Of a DNA stretch of 64,000 nt, positions 19,501 through 28,383 are shown piece after piece (the stretch's first letter is position 1; the number at the start of each line of letters is the position of its first letter). The stretch is from Alkalinema sp. CACIAM 70d. GTDB taxonomy: Bacteria > Cyanobacteriota > Cyanobacteriia > Leptolyngbyales > Leptolyngbyaceae. The stretch covers positions 1 through 64,000 of the forward strand of contig MUGG01000033.1 in NCBI GenBank assembly GCA_002148405.1, given 5' to 3'. The notes under the pieces were generated by a model, which did not search any database, was not told where the DNA came from, and saw only the letters and a list, made by a program, of their open reading frames with translations. Position numbers and translations under genes: made by a program.

Positions 19501-22500
19501 CGCAGGTTTAGATAATTGCACCTTGAAGACATAATCCGTAGTCGCGCTGTTGCCTTCTGCTTGACTAATGGTGAGAGGAACGAGGGTTATTGCGGTGTCA
19601 TCATCGGTAATGGTGCCTGTGCTAGAGAGCGTAGTGGCTCCCCCTGCAAAAGTTGCATTATTTGCGCCACTCAGTTGAACTTGGAAAGTTTCGTTCGACT
19701 CTGGAGTGGTGTCACCGGTTACTTGCACAGTGATCGCTTTGCTTGTTTCACCGGGATTAAACGTTAAGCTTCCAGTTGCTGCTGTATAGTCTGAACCTAC
19801 GGTAGCAGTTCCATCCTGAGTCGTGTAGTTAACGGTGACGATTTCGCTGGATGGATTGGATAAGTTAACGGTGAAGGTTGCAGGGGTATTACCGCTATTT
19901 CCTTCCGTAGTCGAGACGTTTGGAGCCGCAAAGCTAATGGTTGGACGGCTATCATCGTTGGTAATAGTCGCAGTCCCGATCGTGTTTCCAGCGGTGATGG
20001 TCGCTCCCCCTGTGGGATTGGAGAGTTCTAAGGTGAAGGCTTCATCTCCTTCAAACTTGGTATCCCCATTGACTTGAATGGTGATAGTCTTTTCCGTTTC
20101 CCCAGCAGCAAAATTGAGTGTTCCATTGGCTGCTGTATAATCTTCCCCAGCTAGAGCAGTTCCATCCTTGGTTGTGTAATCGATCGTAATGGGCTGAGTT
20201 GCGGCTTGGGAAAGCTGAACCTTGAAAGTGTAGCTAGTCGTACCACTATTGCCTTCTGCTAAACTGAGTGTTAACGGAACCAAGCTGATTTTGGCAGTTG
20301 TATCATCATCAGTAATCGTACCTGTTGCCAGTAATTCTGTAGCGCCTCCAGTAAATGTTGCATTGGTTGCACCAGTTAACTTAACTTGGAAATCTTCGTT
20401 ATCTTCTGGTGTTGTATCTCCCGTCACCTGAATCGTAATATCCTTACTAGTTTCTCCAGGGTTAAAGGTTAACGTTCCTGTATTCGTAGTGTAGTCTGAC
20501 CCAGCGATCGCGGTGCCATCCTGCGTTGCATAGTTTACGGTAACAACTTCACTTGAAGGATTAGAAAGTTGAACTGTAAAGGTCTTAGGTGTATTACCCG
20601 TATTGCCTTCGGGATTCGCTACGGTTGAGGAGACAAAACTAATCGTCGGACGAAGATCATCATTGGTAATTGTGCCCGTTGCGGTTGTGTTACCTGGCGC
20701 GATCGTCGCACTGCCCGTTGGATTCGATAGCACTAAAGTGAAGGTTTCATCCGTCTCAAATTTCGTGTCACCTACCACTTGAACCGTGACCGTTTTTTCT
20801 AATTCCCCAGGGGCAAATGTTAGCGTTCCGGCTGCTGCTGTATAATCTTCAGTTGCAAGCGCTGTGCCATCTTGAGTCGTATAGTCTACAGTTATCGGTG
20901 CACTAGAAGGCCCAGATAACTTCACTTTAAAACTATAGACTGTGCTACCGCTAGAACCTTCATTTTGGCTCAAGGTTAATGGTTCTAGCGTAATTGTAGG
21001 TGCTAGTTCATCATTGGCAATGACCCCCGTTGCAGTTGCAGCCGTACTGTCGATAATCGCACCCGATGGATTGAATAACTCAACCACGAAGTTTTCATCA
21101 GGTTCAAACGTTGTATCCCCATTCACCAGAATGGTAATCGTCTGAGGTGTTGTGTCATTGGCGGCAAAGTTTAGGGTACCTGTAGCCGCTGCAAAGTCTG
21201 CCCCGACACCCGTAGAAATTGCTGTGCCATCTACCGTGCGATAATTAACTGACACAGGGGTTAAGCTTGGTTGAGACAGGCTCACCGTGAAGGTATAAGC
21301 CACTGTCCCATTATTCCCTTCAGTTACGGATGGAGCAGAGGCCACGATCGCAAACTGAGGCGTATCGTCATCCCGAATGGTTCCAGTTGCAGAGGGTGTT
21401 GTCGCTAACGTTGCATTTACCGAGGGATTGCTCAGGACAACATTAAACGTTTCATTCGCTTCAACTAACGTATCTCCGACGACGTTTACTGTGATCCGCT
21501 GGGTGGTTACACCGGGTGCGAAGGTGAGTGCTTGTGTTAGTGCCTGATAATCGGTTCCCTCTGTTGCGGTACCTGCTTGGGTTGCAACATTCACAGTTAC
21601 GGTTTGGGCGCTAGCACGAGACAGCACAACATCAAATTCGTAACTACTGGTTCCTGTATTACCCTCGGTCAGTGAGGGAACTACGGGGACGATCGAAATT
21701 TCTGGTTTAGACAGAGGAACTGTCACTGCAAATTCTGAAGTATCTCCACTGGAGGTATCGATCGCCGTTGCACTCACGAGTCCTGTAACTGCCGTTGTTG
21801 TTGTAAAGGCAATATCCGCAAAACCATTGCTATCGATCGTCACGTCTTGGAAGCCCAGGTAGACTTCTCCTTCACCATTTGTCGAAGAATCAGCAGTCGT
21901 GTTACTAAAGAACTCAACTCGAATGGTGCGCCCAGCAATTCCATTCAGACGTCCGGTAACAATCGTTTGATTACCCGCGATCGTATTTTCTGCAACCAGG
22001 GAAATCGGGAAATTTTGTAGATTGTTCGCTCCTGTATCAACATCCCCCACATCGTTGGGTGTCACTCCAGTGGTTTCCAGATCAATCCCGAGTCCAGTAT
22101 TACTGACGATCGAGTTTCCAGAGATGCGATTTCCTGTTCCTGAAGTAACTGCCACCCCTGCTTGACCGTTGCCGGTAATGATGTTGCTGCCTGTGGTGTC
22201 TGAGGCTCCCAGTCCGATCGTATTATTGCTACCGGTAATCGCAATCCCATCACCCTTAAAGTTGGTAATTGTCAGTCCTTTAACTTGGTTCCCGTTCGCA
22301 GCTAGGGTTAGACCATTGGCTGTCGTTGCGATAGCGGTTCCATCCAACGTAATCAAGGGCGTCGTCGTAAATTCGGCTTGGCTAGTGCCATCAATAATGA
22401 CGGTGTCGGTAATATTTGGAAGAGCCGATTGGAGTGCGATCGTGTGGGGCCCTGCTCCTGGAATTTGGAAGGTAATCGTATTGCTACCTGCAAAGGCATT

Positions 22501-25500
22501 CGCATTCAAAATTGCCTGACGCAGTGATCCTTCTCCGGAATCATTGGTGTTAGTGACAACAGTATCATTATCGGTAATAGAAACTGTTGCACTGGAGGCA
22601 GCACTGCTAATTAAAAATCCGCCATCATCTACTAGGGCAAGTTCTACGGTTTCCGTTGCTTCTGCGGGAATATCATCGATCGCAGTGACAATTAAAACAG
22701 CTTCTTTAACGTTGTCAGCAAGCGTCAAGGTCACCAATCCCGTATTAGAATCCCGAACCAGCGTGGCTCCTACTGTTGTAGTTGTAATGTCATAGTCTTG
22801 TAGCGAGGCTGTTCCCGTTACCTTCGGATTGAGCTTGATGATGAGTTCACCTGCTGGGTCAGTTCGACTTACTCTATAAGCTCCAGTATCGCCAGCCGTT
22901 TCAGTCGCAGTACCGTCTTGAGTTACAATACTGACTGTCTGTTTCAGTTCTGTACCAAAGACATCAGAGGCTCGGTTTAGATCATCATCGACCAAATTGC
23001 TGGCATTACTGGTAAAGGCAATATAAGCAGCATTGCGGCTTAGGGTTGGATCGTTGGAAGCAGCATTCCCTGACTGAGTATCCAACTCATCCACGCTAAT
23101 TAAACGAGTGCGCCCCGTGACAGTATCTCGAACGAAAACATCTTGGACATTTCCATTCGTGTCTCCTGTCACTAGATCTGAAGCAGTACTTACAAAGGCA
23201 ACGTAACGACCATCAGCACTAATTACCGGATTAAGAGATCCCGATCCATTACCACTGCCCGTACCAGCAGAATTCACACTCACCAGCGCAGTCTGTCCTG
23301 TCTGCATATTTCGGACAAATACATCAGGTGTATTGCCATTTGCATCGGGGGTTGTGGTTAAATCACTAGCTGTACTGACAAAGGCAATAAAGTTACCATC
23401 AGCGCTAATGGTCGGTGCGTAGGAGCCCAGTGTGATGGGTGTTCCTGTTGTGATTCCAGCGTTTCCACTGGTATTGACACTAACCAATGTGAGTGGATTA
23501 GATGCTGCTTGCAGATCGTACCGAAAGACATCCTGCGCACCATTCGTATCGTTTGCGACCAGGTTAGTCCCATCACTCACGAAGGCCACATATCGACCAT
23601 CATCACTAATCACAGGACTTAAGGATGTCCCATTGCTGATTCCCCCCGAACCTGTACTGAGGAGAGTTACCGCTCCTGTTTGAGTATTAAAAGCAAAGAC
23701 ATCCTGAACCCCGTTGGTGTCACCAGCAACTAAATTACTGGCTGTACTTGTAAAGACAACATACTGACCATTGGCACTGATAATCGCATTGTCAGAAGCT
23801 GCATTGCCACTGCTACCCGAACCAGTTTTACTCACTAACTGAATAGTTCCCGTTGAGCGATTCCAAAGGAAAACATCTTGAGCGTTGTTATTATCATTTG
23901 CTACTAGATTGCTGGCTGCACTAGTAAAGACAACATACTGGCCATCGTTGCTAATAACGGGATTCGCAGAGGCTCCATTTGCTAAAGTAGCACCTACCTT
24001 ACTGACTAGTTGAACCGTACCCGTCGATCGATCGTACAGGAAGATATCTGCCTGATTATTAGTATCTCCCGCGACTAAATCAGAAGCAGAACTCGTGAAA
24101 ACAATAAAATTACCATCACCACTGATCATCGGAGCAGATGAATTCCCGTTACCAGCGTTACCAGAGGTCGTCCGACTGACTAACTTGATTGCGTTGGGAT
24201 CGCTACTTGGCAAAGTCACATCCCGCAGAAAGATATCTGTGACTCCGTTGGTATCCCCCGACACCAGCTTGTCAACCGAACTAGTAAAGACAACGTAGCG
24301 ACCATCTGCACTGATAGACTTATTGTCCGTGACCTCAGAATTGCCATTGCCTGTCACAGAAGCCCGGGTTGCACGGGAAACGAGAGTGACTGCCCCGGTT
24401 GTTAGATCGGTGAAAAAGACATCTTCCACCCCATTGGTATCTTGGGGAACTAAATTAGTGGCATCGCTGCTAAAGAATGCAAACTTGCCATCGCCACTAA
24501 TGGCTGGATTTTGTGTCCCGCTGTCGCCAACGGTAGGCGTTGCAGTGCCTTGTTGTCGAGTGACCAAGGAGAGGACTTGGCTATCAATATTATAGGCAAA
24601 GGCATCAGCCCGACCATTGGTGTCATTCGCGATCAAGTTAGTCGCACTGCTGGCAAAGACGATCGTTTTCCCATCGTCACTCATTACAGGACTAAGGGAA
24701 GAAGAATTACCAGCCACCCCGCCCACTTGGCTGATTAAGCGACTGGGATTAGCTGAATCTAGATCTCGCCAGTAAACATCCAACGTCCCATTGGTATCTC
24801 CAGTGGCAACCAAGTTACTCGCTGCACTAGTAAATGCTAAATATTGTCCATTGGCACTCAAGACTGGGGCATCGGAACTGCCATTCCCCGATTGGCTTCC
24901 TGTGGAGTTGACACTCCCCAGAATGAAGTTACCTGTTGCGCGATCCCAAACATAAATATCGTTAAATATATTGGTATCGGTTGCCAATAGACGGGAGGAT
25001 GTTGCAAAGGCAATTCGTCCACCGTTCGCACTGATGGCTAATCGACCGGACGCTGTACCACTGCCACTACCTGCCACAGCGGGATTGAGGCTGATTTGAT
25101 CAAAAGTTCCGGTCGTTACACCGTAGACAAAAACGTCTGCTTGGGAACCATCGTTATCCCCAGGGAGCAGGTCATTGGCAGTACTGATAAAGGCAACGTA
25201 TTGACCATCGGCGCTAACCACAGGGTTAAAGGATGAACCATTCCCACTCCCATTGAAGTTTTGGTTGATGCTAACCAATTCTAAGCCATTGGTTTTTGTC
25301 CAAACGAAGACGTCAGACCCAGTAATACCATTGCGATCGGACACTCCCAACAATCCAGGAGCCGTACTGGTAAAGGCAACAACGGAACCATCTTGGTTAA
25401 TGACGGGGTTGGTTGAGCTTCCCCCTTGGGTCACGCCACCCACACTGCTCAGCAACGTAATATTTCCTGTACTGCGTTCCCATAGGAAAATATCTTCTAG

Positions 25501-26433
25501 GTTGTTGTTATCTGTGACGCCACTGACGAGATTACTAGCGCTACTCACAAAGGCAACATAGTTGCCATCACCGCTAATTACGGGTTTGAGCGATGTTCCG
25601 TTACCAGAATTCGTATTAGTTGCATTATGACTCACCAAGGTATAGGTGTTATTAATGCGATCGTAGAGAAACACATCCTCAAAACCATTATTGTCCTGTG
25701 CTACCAAGCCGTCAGACTTGCTAGTAAAGACAACATATTGACCATTTTGGCTCACCATGCCGGGAGAGATCGTTCCCCCCAAAGATGCACTGGACAACGT
25801 GGCTTGGATTTCGGAGAGCAGTTGGGTATTGAGGTTATAGCGATAGTCAGCAGGCTGGAGACTGGCAGCCGTAATATTGCCCACCTGTGCTTCTAATACC
25901 CAATCTCCATCTATCCCAGTCAAGTCATCCGAAGCCGCGACATCTGTCCCTGTGAATTGAGCGAAGTTTTCTAGGAACGATTGCCCGATCGCACCTTGCC
26001 CCACATCACAGCCATACAAGAGGACATCAGCATCCGTGGTCAGTGCCTGTGACCATGATTTGAGTTGCTGCGTGTAGGCTGCTAGGTTCTCTTCTCCGAG
26101 CCAAGAATTGCCCAGTTGTAGTCGCCCTGCCGATCCATGGGAGAAAATGTGAACTGACTCAACACCGGTATGTTGTAACAGCGTTGCTGTAATTTGCCCG
26201 ATCGCATCCTGGTAGGGATTGAGGAAATAGACTGCCGCATTGCCAGCGATACTGCCTAGCAAAGAAGTTGTATCCTGGACACCTGCATCAATGAAGACTA
26301 AAGAAGAAGCCGTCGCTGAATTGAATCCCTGGGAAAGAGTTAAGGGAGAAGCCCCATAGCGATCGAGGCCAGAGGAAGATGAAGGGATAGTGAGTGAAGA
26401 TGAATTCCAGAGGGAAGACCCAGCAAATTCCAT
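16531..26433 (-). CDS. Giant DUF4347/TolB-like/beta-helix/Calx-beta adhesin-like protein (frameshifted near the 3' end)
   Basis: The frame encodes 3300 aa and would be 3841 aa with the downstream fragment. Order: DUF4347 domain (about 40-205; VESVHIFSHGSAG, DVLLYGCDVGQG); 16 TolB/PD40-like repeats of about 60 residues (about 210-1140; pattern SADGxYVxFxSxASxLVxGDTN followed by DVFxxD); a short Calx-beta-like stretch; a beta-helix region (about 1290-1570; GSLRQAILNAN, VIIDGTSQ); 14 Calx-beta domains (about 1575-3225; EGNSGTxxYxF ending TITNDD); then FG-GAP repeats. The last 50 or so residues are out-of-frame. DUF4347 proteins are thought to be exported surface or adhesion proteins, but there is no signal peptide and no secretion gene nearby, so export is inference. 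Start ATG 26433 follows AGGAG at a spacing of 8. Confidence 0.9.
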   Translation of the reverse strand: MEFAGSSLWNSSSLTIPSSSSGLDRYGASPLTLSQGFNSATASSLVFIDAGVQDTTSLLGSIAGNAAVYFLNPYQDAIGQITATLLQHTGVESVHIFSHGSAGRLQLGNSWLGEENLAAYTQQLKSWSQALTTDADVLLYGCDVGQGAIGQSFLENFAQFTGTDVAASDDLTGIDGDWVLEAQVGNITAASLQPADYRYNLNTQLLSEIQATLSSASLGGTISPGMVSQNGQYVVFTSKSDGLVAQDNNGFEDVFLYDRINNTYTLVSHNATNTNSGNGTSLKPVISGDGNYVAFVSSASNLVSGVTDNNNLEDIFLWERSTGNITLLSSVGGVTQGGSSTNPVINQDGSVVAFTSTAPGLLGVSDRNGITGSDVFVWTKTNGLELVSINQNFNGSGNGSSFNPVVSADGQYVAFISTANDLLPGDNDGSQADVFVYGVTTGTFDQISLNPAVAGSGSGTASGRLAISANGGRIAFATSSRLLATDTNIFNDIYVWDRATGNFILGSVNSTGSQSGNGSSDAPVLSANGQYLAFTSAASNLVATGDTNGTLDVYWRDLDSANPSRLISQVGGVAGNSSSLSPVMSDDGKTIVFASSATNLIANDTNGRADAFAYNIDSQVLSLVTRQQGTATPTVGDSGTQNPAISGDGKFAFFSSDATNLVPQDTNGVEDVFFTDLTTGAVTLVSRATRASVTGNGNSEVTDNKSISADGRYVVFTSSVDKLVSGDTNGVTDIFLRDVTLPSSDPNAIKLVSRTTSGNAGNGNSSAPMISGDGNFIVFTSSASDLVAGDTNNQADIFLYDRSTGTVQLVSKVGATLANGASANPVISNDGQYVVFTSAASNLVANDNNNAQDVFLWNRSTGTIQLVSKTGSGSSGNAASDNAIISANGQYVVFTSTASNLVAGDTNGVQDVFAFNTQTGAVTLLSTGSGGISNGTSLSPVISDDGRYVAFVSDGTNLVANDTNGAQDVFRYDLQAASNPLTLVSVNTSGNAGITTGTPITLGSYAPTISADGNFIAFVSTASDLTTTPDANGNTPDVFVRNMQTGQTALVSVNSAGTGSGNGSGSLNPVISADGRYVAFVSTASDLVTGDTNGNVQDVFVRDTVTGRTRLISVDELDTQSGNAASNDPTLSRNAAYIAFTSNASNLVDDDLNRASDVFGTELKQTVSIVTQDGTATETAGDTGAYRVSRTDPAGELIIKLNPKVTGTASLQDYDITTTTVGATLVRDSNTGLVTLTLADNVKEAVLIVTAIDDIPAEATETVELALVDDGGFLISSAASSATVSITDNDTVVTNTNDSGEGSLRQAILNANAFAGSNTITFQIPGAGPHTIALQSALPNITDTVIIDGTSQAEFTTTPLITLDGTAIATTANGLTLAANGNQVKGLTITNFKGDGIAITGSNNTIGLGASDTTGSNIITGNGQAGVAVTSGTGNRISGNSIVSNTGLGIDLETTGVTPNDVGDVDTGANNLQNFPISLVAENTIAGNQTIVTGRLNGIAGRTIRVEFFSNTTADSSTNGEGEVYLGFQDVTIDSNGFADIAFTTTTAVTGLVSATAIDTSSGDTSEFAVTVPLSKPEISIVPVVPSLTEGNTGTSSYEFDVVLSRASAQTVTVNVATQAGTATEGTDYQALTQALTFAPGVTTQRITVNVVGDTLVEANETFNVVLSNPSVNATLATTPSATGTIRDDDTPQFAIVASAPSVTEGNNGTVAYTFTVSLSQPSLTPVSVNYRTVDGTAISTGVGADFAAATGTLNFAANDTTPQTITILVNGDTTFEPDENFVVELFNPSGAIIDSTAATATGVIANDELAPTITLEPLTLSQNEGSSGSTVYSFKVKLSGPSSAPITVDYTTQDGTALATEDYTAAAGTLTFAPGELEKTVTVQVVGDTKFETDETFTLVLSNPTGSATIAPGNTTATGTITNDDLRPTISFVSSTVANPEGNTGNTPKTFTVQLSNPSSEVVTVNYATQDGTAIAGSDYTTNTGTLTFNPGETSKDITIQVTGDTTPEDNEDFQVKLTGATNATFTGGATELLATGTITDDDTTAKISLVPLTLSLAEGNSGTTSYTFKVQLSQAATQPITIDYTTKDGTALAGEDYTAANGTLNFAAGETEKTITIQVNGDTKFEGDEAFTLELSNPTGGATITAGNTIGTATITNDDSRPTISFAAPNVSTTEGNSGNTPATFTVNLSNPSSEIVTVNYTTQDGTATVGSDYTAATGSLTFNPGETSKAITVQVTGDTTPESNETFQVQLSGANNATFAGGATTLSSTGTITDDDTAITLVPLTISQAEGNSATTDYVFKVQLSKPATQAITVDYTTKDGTALAGEDYTAANGTLNFAVGETEKTITIKVNGDTKFEGDEAFTLELANAVGATITAGNTIGTATITNDDSRPTISFAAPNVSTTEGNSGNTPATFTVNLSNPSSEIVTVNYTTQDGTATVGSDYTAATGSLTFNPGETSKAITVQVTGDTTPESNETFQVQLSGANNATFAGGATTLSSTGTITDDDAPVVPKISVTPVLVSKAEGNSSSQFYQFTIQLDQPTTQQVSVQYATVDGTAVSSGLSADYGGKAGTLIFAAGETSKTVAIEVFGDTNFEANETFKLQLSNPQNATLGTTEATGEILNDDAAPLPGLSVLATPTTVVEGNAGTTKTVTFTISLSSAATQPVTVTYATVDGTATSSGNDYVPVSGSLTFAPGETSKTVNVTVRGDNTVEPDEDFSLNLSNPTNAKIDVLSAFVTISNDDSNNGQLPTVSLGSGNVSLSEGNTLGSVIPFTITLSQPATQTITVRVDTVDGTAIAGQDYVPISNGIITFNPGDQSKTFTVSTIGDTTPEPDETFDVRLSNPSNAILGTLSQTAVITNDDGAVLPTVSLGTTALTQNEGNSGTTTYTFTATLSQAATSAITVDYDTIDATATVADNDYVPVSNGRLTFNAGETTKTFSITVNGDTKVEPNETFKVQLKNPVGATIGTASQDGIIQNDDVAPPSTLSIVPTNAAQTEGNSGTKAFTFTVNLSQAATTPVTVNYATADGTATVANSDYVQKSGTLTFAAGETSKVITIDVNGDTVVEADESFSVQLSNASGATISTASANATIVNDDVLVLPSISIVPTTLSQTEGNLGNRAYDFTVTLSQASTQTVTVNYAIQDGTATLVDGDYVVSSPTGILNFAPGETSKVITVNVVGDSKFELDETFTVRLSSPNNGVLNSSATIATGTIVNDDAAGMATNISLDGNTDLLWRNTNTGDVFFGRPIKPLQSTSTTKTSQSVIQTGRFKGLLTLMEMEMLIFSGVTFLLEPI
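18902..20005 (-). repeat. 696-bp segmental duplication of two Calx-beta domains
   Basis: About 408 bp at 18902-19309 recur almost unchanged at 19598-20005, an offset of 696 bp or 232 codons. Flanking domains in the same period are also similar but more diverged (KDGTALAGEDYTAANGT occurs in both). The unit is one pair of Calx-beta domains, copied in frame. Confidence 0.9.
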
Positions 26434-26821
26434 GCTCTAAACTCCTGAGATTGGCAGGTGCGAACAGTTACAACACAGTTAAAAAATCAGCCTATTCCCT
26501 AATGGGCGATCGGGCTGCTACACGATAACCGCTGAAGTGCGATTTTGAACGTGAAACTTGCGTAAAACTTCGTTGAAGTCAATTATTTCGTTACCGAAGT
26601 GATACAAGATCTGAGATCCGTATAACCGTGTAAACAAAGTTAGCTTGCCCAAAAGCTCTCAGGAGATTTCACGGATTTTTCAGTCTTAATGAAATCTTGT
26701 CCGGATTTGTAGAAAACGATGAATTTTCGGGCGTTTGGGAACTTGACTAGAAAAATGAGTTGACTGCGGGGCTAGGTTGATTGGATGCATCGATCGGGAT
26801 GATTTGCGAGATGGGTCAGCC
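26434..26821. other. Divergent intergenic region between the giant gene and the hydrolase
   Basis: This spacer holds the start signals of the giant gene (ribosome-binding sequence at 26442-26446, complementary strand) and, beyond its right end, the promoter of the hydrolase. No open frame or RNA gene is evident. Motifs gtgaaacttgcgtaaaacttcg around 26570 are mildly repetitive. Confidence 0.5.
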
Positions 26822-26850
26822 TTGGGATTCGCCATCCGACTTCGTATAAT
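26822..26850 (+). promoter_or_regulatory. Sigma-70 type promoter of the hydrolase gene
   Basis: TTGGGA (26822-26827) and a perfect TATAAT (26845-26850) are separated by 17 bp. Transcription would start near 26857, about 23 bases before ATG 26880. Confidence 0.75.
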
Positions 26851-26879
26851 GAGGGCTGATCTGCCGATAGTTTGTGCCC

Positions 26880-27770
26880 ATGTTCCCTAGTTTTTTACCC
26901 GTTCGTGCTGAGCAACTGACCGAGGGCACTTCCATTACCCTGGCTCAAAATATCCAACGCCAAAGCATTGCAACTCCCTTGAGCTTGCAGCCGATCGACA
27001 CTGCATTTGTACAGCAGGGCCAAGGGGGCCCGCCGATCGTGCTCCTGCATGGCTTTGACAGCTCCGTTTTTGAATTTCGTCGATTACTGCCGTTACTGGC
27101 AGAATCCCAGGAAACTTGGGCGATCGATCTCTTGGGGTTTGGTTTTACCGATCGTGCAGTAGATCTCAGTTTTGACCCTGAAAGTATCAAAACGCACCTG
27201 TACTACATCTGGAAAACCTGCATCGGCCAACCCATGGTATTAGTTGGCGCGTCTATGGGGGGAGCAGCGGCGATCGATTTTGCGCTGACCTATCCCGATG
27301 CAGTGGCACAGTTAGTTTTACTCGATAGTGCGGGTTTTGCCAAAGGGCCTGCGATCGCGAAATTCTTGTTTCCACCCCTAGGCTATTTGGCAACAGAATT
27401 CTTACGCAAACCCAATGTCCGCCAACAGGTCAGCCGTAAAGCCTATTACGACTCCGGTTTTGTCACCCCCGATGCGGAACTGTGCGCCGCGCTCCATCTT
27501 GAATTACCCCGCTGGAGCCAAGCGCTGATTGCGTTTACCAAAAGCGGTGGCTATGGTTTTCTCAGCGATCGCATTGCTCAAGTATCCGTGCCAACGTTGA
27601 TTCTGTGGGGACGCCAGGATGGCATTTTGGGTATTCAAGACGCCGATCGTTTCCACCAAACGATTGCCCAGAGTCAGTTGATTTGGATTGACCAGTGCGG
27701 CCATGTTCCCCATTTGGAAAAACCCCAGGAAACTGCAGACCATCTCTTGACCTTTATCCGCAGTGCCTGA
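26880..27770 (+). CDS. Alpha/beta-fold hydrolase
   Basis: The 296-aa product has the alpha/beta hydrolase layout: oxyanion-side VLLHGFDSS, nucleophile elbow GASMGG (Ser), acid in LILWGRQDGIL (Asp) and catalytic His in DQCGHVPHLEKP near the end. A cap region lies at about 165-225. This is the general esterase/lyase/haloperoxidase class, and the substrate cannot be read off. GTG 26874 is an alternative start two codons upstream, but ATG 26880 fits the promoter at 26822-26850 equally well. It stands apart from the next gene by 150 bp containing a 20-bp tandem repeat. Confidence 0.88.
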   Translation: MFPSFLPVRAEQLTEGTSITLAQNIQRQSIATPLSLQPIDTAFVQQGQGGPPIVLLHGFDSSVFEFRRLLPLLAESQETWAIDLLGFGFTDRAVDLSFDPESIKTHLYYIWKTCIGQPMVLVGASMGGAAAIDFALTYPDAVAQLVLLDSAGFAKGPAIAKFLFPPLGYLATEFLRKPNVRQQVSRKAYYDSGFVTPDAELCAALHLELPRWSQALIAFTKSGGYGFLSDRIAQVSVPTLILWGRQDGILGIQDADRFHQTIAQSQLIWIDQCGHVPHLEKPQETADHLLTFIRSA

Positions 27771-27881
27771 GCGATCGTTGTGCCCCGACTTAGCGCCCTA
27801 GTCCACGGGTATCCAGTCAAGCATTGGCAGAGTTCTGATAACAGGACATCGAACAACAGGGCTGATAAAATGGCTGAGCGG

Positions 27882-27921
27882 CTCGTTTACCTGACCTTGT
27901 ACTCGTTTACCTGACCTTGTA
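27882..27921 (+). repeat. Perfect 20-bp tandem duplication touching a start codon
   Basis: ctcgtttacctgaccttgta occurs at 27882-27901 and again at 27902-27921 without a mismatch. The last base of copy 2 is the A of ATG 27921 of the thioredoxin-like gene. Confidence 0.97.
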
Positions 27922-28250
27922 TGAGTAACCTGCAAATTATCTCTGACTCTGACTTCGAAACCGAAGTGCTGAAAGCGGACAAGCCTGTATTGGTCTATTT
28001 TTGGGCTGCTTGGTGTGGGCCTTGTCGGCTGATGGCTCCGCTGGTTGAGGCGATCGCCAATAGTTACAGCGATCGCCTGAAAGTGATCAAAATGGAAGTG
28101 GATCCCAATCCGGAAAGTGTTGCACTGTGCAAAGTCGAAGGGGTTCCGGCTCTGCGGTTTTTCCGCAATGGAGAACTCAAGAGCCAACATGAAGGAGCCA
28201 TTCCTAAGCAGAAGTTAGAGGACTTGGTCACGACCTATCTTGCGGCTTAG
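27921..28250 (+). CDS. Thioredoxin-family protein
   Basis: A 109-aa thioredoxin-fold protein with active site WCGPC (Cys32, Cys35) in VYFWAAWCGPCRLMAPL, the cis-Pro loop EGVPALRFFRNGE and the usual C-terminal helix. It should reduce disulfides in the cytoplasm; there is no signal peptide. The central strand reads VIKMEVDPNPESV, so it is a divergent thioredoxin and not the housekeeping TrxA with certainty. ATG 27921 overlaps the second copy of a 20-bp duplication and lacks a Shine-Dalgarno sequence. Confidence 0.92.
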   Translation: MSNLQIISDSDFETEVLKADKPVLVYFWAAWCGPCRLMAPLVEAIANSYSDRLKVIKMEVDPNPESVALCKVEGVPALRFFRNGELKSQHEGAIPKQKLEDLVTTYLAA

Positions 28251-28310
28251 ATGAGCCGTTGAGCGACGGTCATCAATGCTCATTTATCATTCTCAAATAG
28301 CACTTAATCC

Positions 28311-28337
28311 AACCGGGTATAGAGTCTATGCCCGGTT
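28311..28337. terminator. Hairpin between convergent genes
   Basis: AACCGGG (28311-28317) pairs with CCCGGTT (28331-28337) over a 13-nt loop between the thioredoxin-like gene and the convergent Uma2 gene. No T run follows on either strand, so termination is only likely from position. agctattcatt recurs right after it (28338 and 28355). Confidence 0.45.
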
Positions 28338-28383
28338 AGCTATTCATTGAGCTCAGCTATTCATTTAGCCATTGATCAGGAAT

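Noticed and set aside
17299..25896. Many plus-strand frames of 60-145 codons opposite the giant gene
   Set aside because: They repeat with the period of the Calx-beta and TolB-like repeats, as expected for shadows of a repetitive gene.
27798..28190. 130-codon minus-strand frame over the thioredoxin-like gene
   Set aside because: The opposite strand has a clear WCGPC protein.
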